This document shows positions 63,886-64,000 of a stretch of DNA of 64,000 nt, piece by piece. The DNA is from Caryophanales bacterium UBA6768 (GTDB lineage Bacteria > Bacillota > Bacilli > Bacillales_D > Amphibacillaceae): assembly GCA_002453315.1 (NCBI GenBank), contig DKGO01000082.1:12202-76201 (forward strand). Reading direction: 5' to 3'. The notes beneath the pieces are model-generated. The model was not told where the DNA came from. It saw only the letters and a program-made list of their open reading frames with translations, and made no database searches. The position numbers and the translations under genes are program-made. Each line of letters opens with the position of its first letter. Positions within the stretch are counted from its first letter, which is position 1.

Positions 63886-64000
63886 TTTCATTTCCCCCCA
63901 TTTTTTAGTAAATATATAAAATTCAGAAATATTAAATAAATTATATCAATGTTTATTAAAGTTAATTTTAAAAAAATAGCATAAAATCTTTAATTTTTAC

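Overview
The window is about 64 kb of an AT-rich chromosome from a spore-forming, Gram-positive Bacillaceae-type bacterium. The evidence is strong AGGAGG-type ribosome binding sites, several GTG/TTG starts, a T-box leader, rpoE (delta subunit), spoIIR, and a gene order that follows the ywl-ywk-ywj-ywi-ywh-ywf-ywd region of Bacillus subtilis: glyA, ywlG, rpiB, ywlE, mntP, ywlC, spoIIR, prmC, prfA, rpmE, rho, glpX, murAB, tal, fba, pyrG, rpoE, fad genes, argS, ywiB, pbpG, ywhD, ywfO, lipL, aroD, ywdK, ywdI. The species cannot be named from the sequence alone. Almost everything is on the minus strand. The plus-strand genes are a broken SDR gene, a PBP1A-type gene, lipL and a small membrane protein.

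Layout. 1-3.4 kb is a small accessory and decaying stretch: a cold-shock gene, an SDR gene with a one-base frameshift, paiB, seven perfect-period 51-bp tandem repeats, and an XRE regulator broken by a stop and a frameshift. 3.5-13.1 kb is a branched-chain amino-acid operon, ilvB-ilvH-ilvC-leuA-leuB-leuC-leuD-ilvA, behind a T-box leader; its last gene has no ordinary start codon. 13.4-15.6 kb is modABC (molybdate uptake). 15.8-18.0 kb is a TetR-GDSL-SDR cassette of unknown role. 18.2-36.5 kb is housekeeping: upp, glyA, ywlG, rpiB, a chemoreceptor gene translationally coupled to ywlE, mntP, ywlC, spoIIR, prmC, prfA, rpmE2, rho, glpX, murAB, tal, fba, pyrG with a CTP-attenuator leader, and rpoE. 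36.9-47.7 kb holds fatty/branched-chain acyl-CoA oxidation genes: thiolase, 3-hydroxyacyl-CoA dehydrogenase, two acyl-CoA dehydrogenases, a TetR regulator and the fused mutase IcmF, behind a promoter with a palindromic operator, plus a separate Fe-S/membrane oxidoreductase. 47.8-56.8 kb holds argS, ywiB, pbpG, ywhD, ywfO, lipL, aroD, ywdK and ywdI. 57.5-63.9 kb is an oligopeptide ABC operon ending in a proline-iminopeptidase-type hydrolase.

How the genes work together. Ilv/Leu enzymes build Val/Leu/Ile precursors, with ilvA supplying 2-oxobutyrate. The fad/icmF operon degrades acyl-CoAs and can interconvert branched and straight C4 acyl-CoAs. The opp operon plus hydrolase imports and trims peptides. 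The window contains no phage, complete IS element, CRISPR array, rRNA or tRNA that I could recognise. No clearly new multi-gene system is visible. The best unexplained structures are the 51-bp repeat array (2489-2845), a long imperfect inverted repeat between glpX and rho (29991-30129), a hairpin that covers the spoIIR ribosome binding site, and the non-canonical ilvA start. All calls are from reading the sequence; no database search was run.
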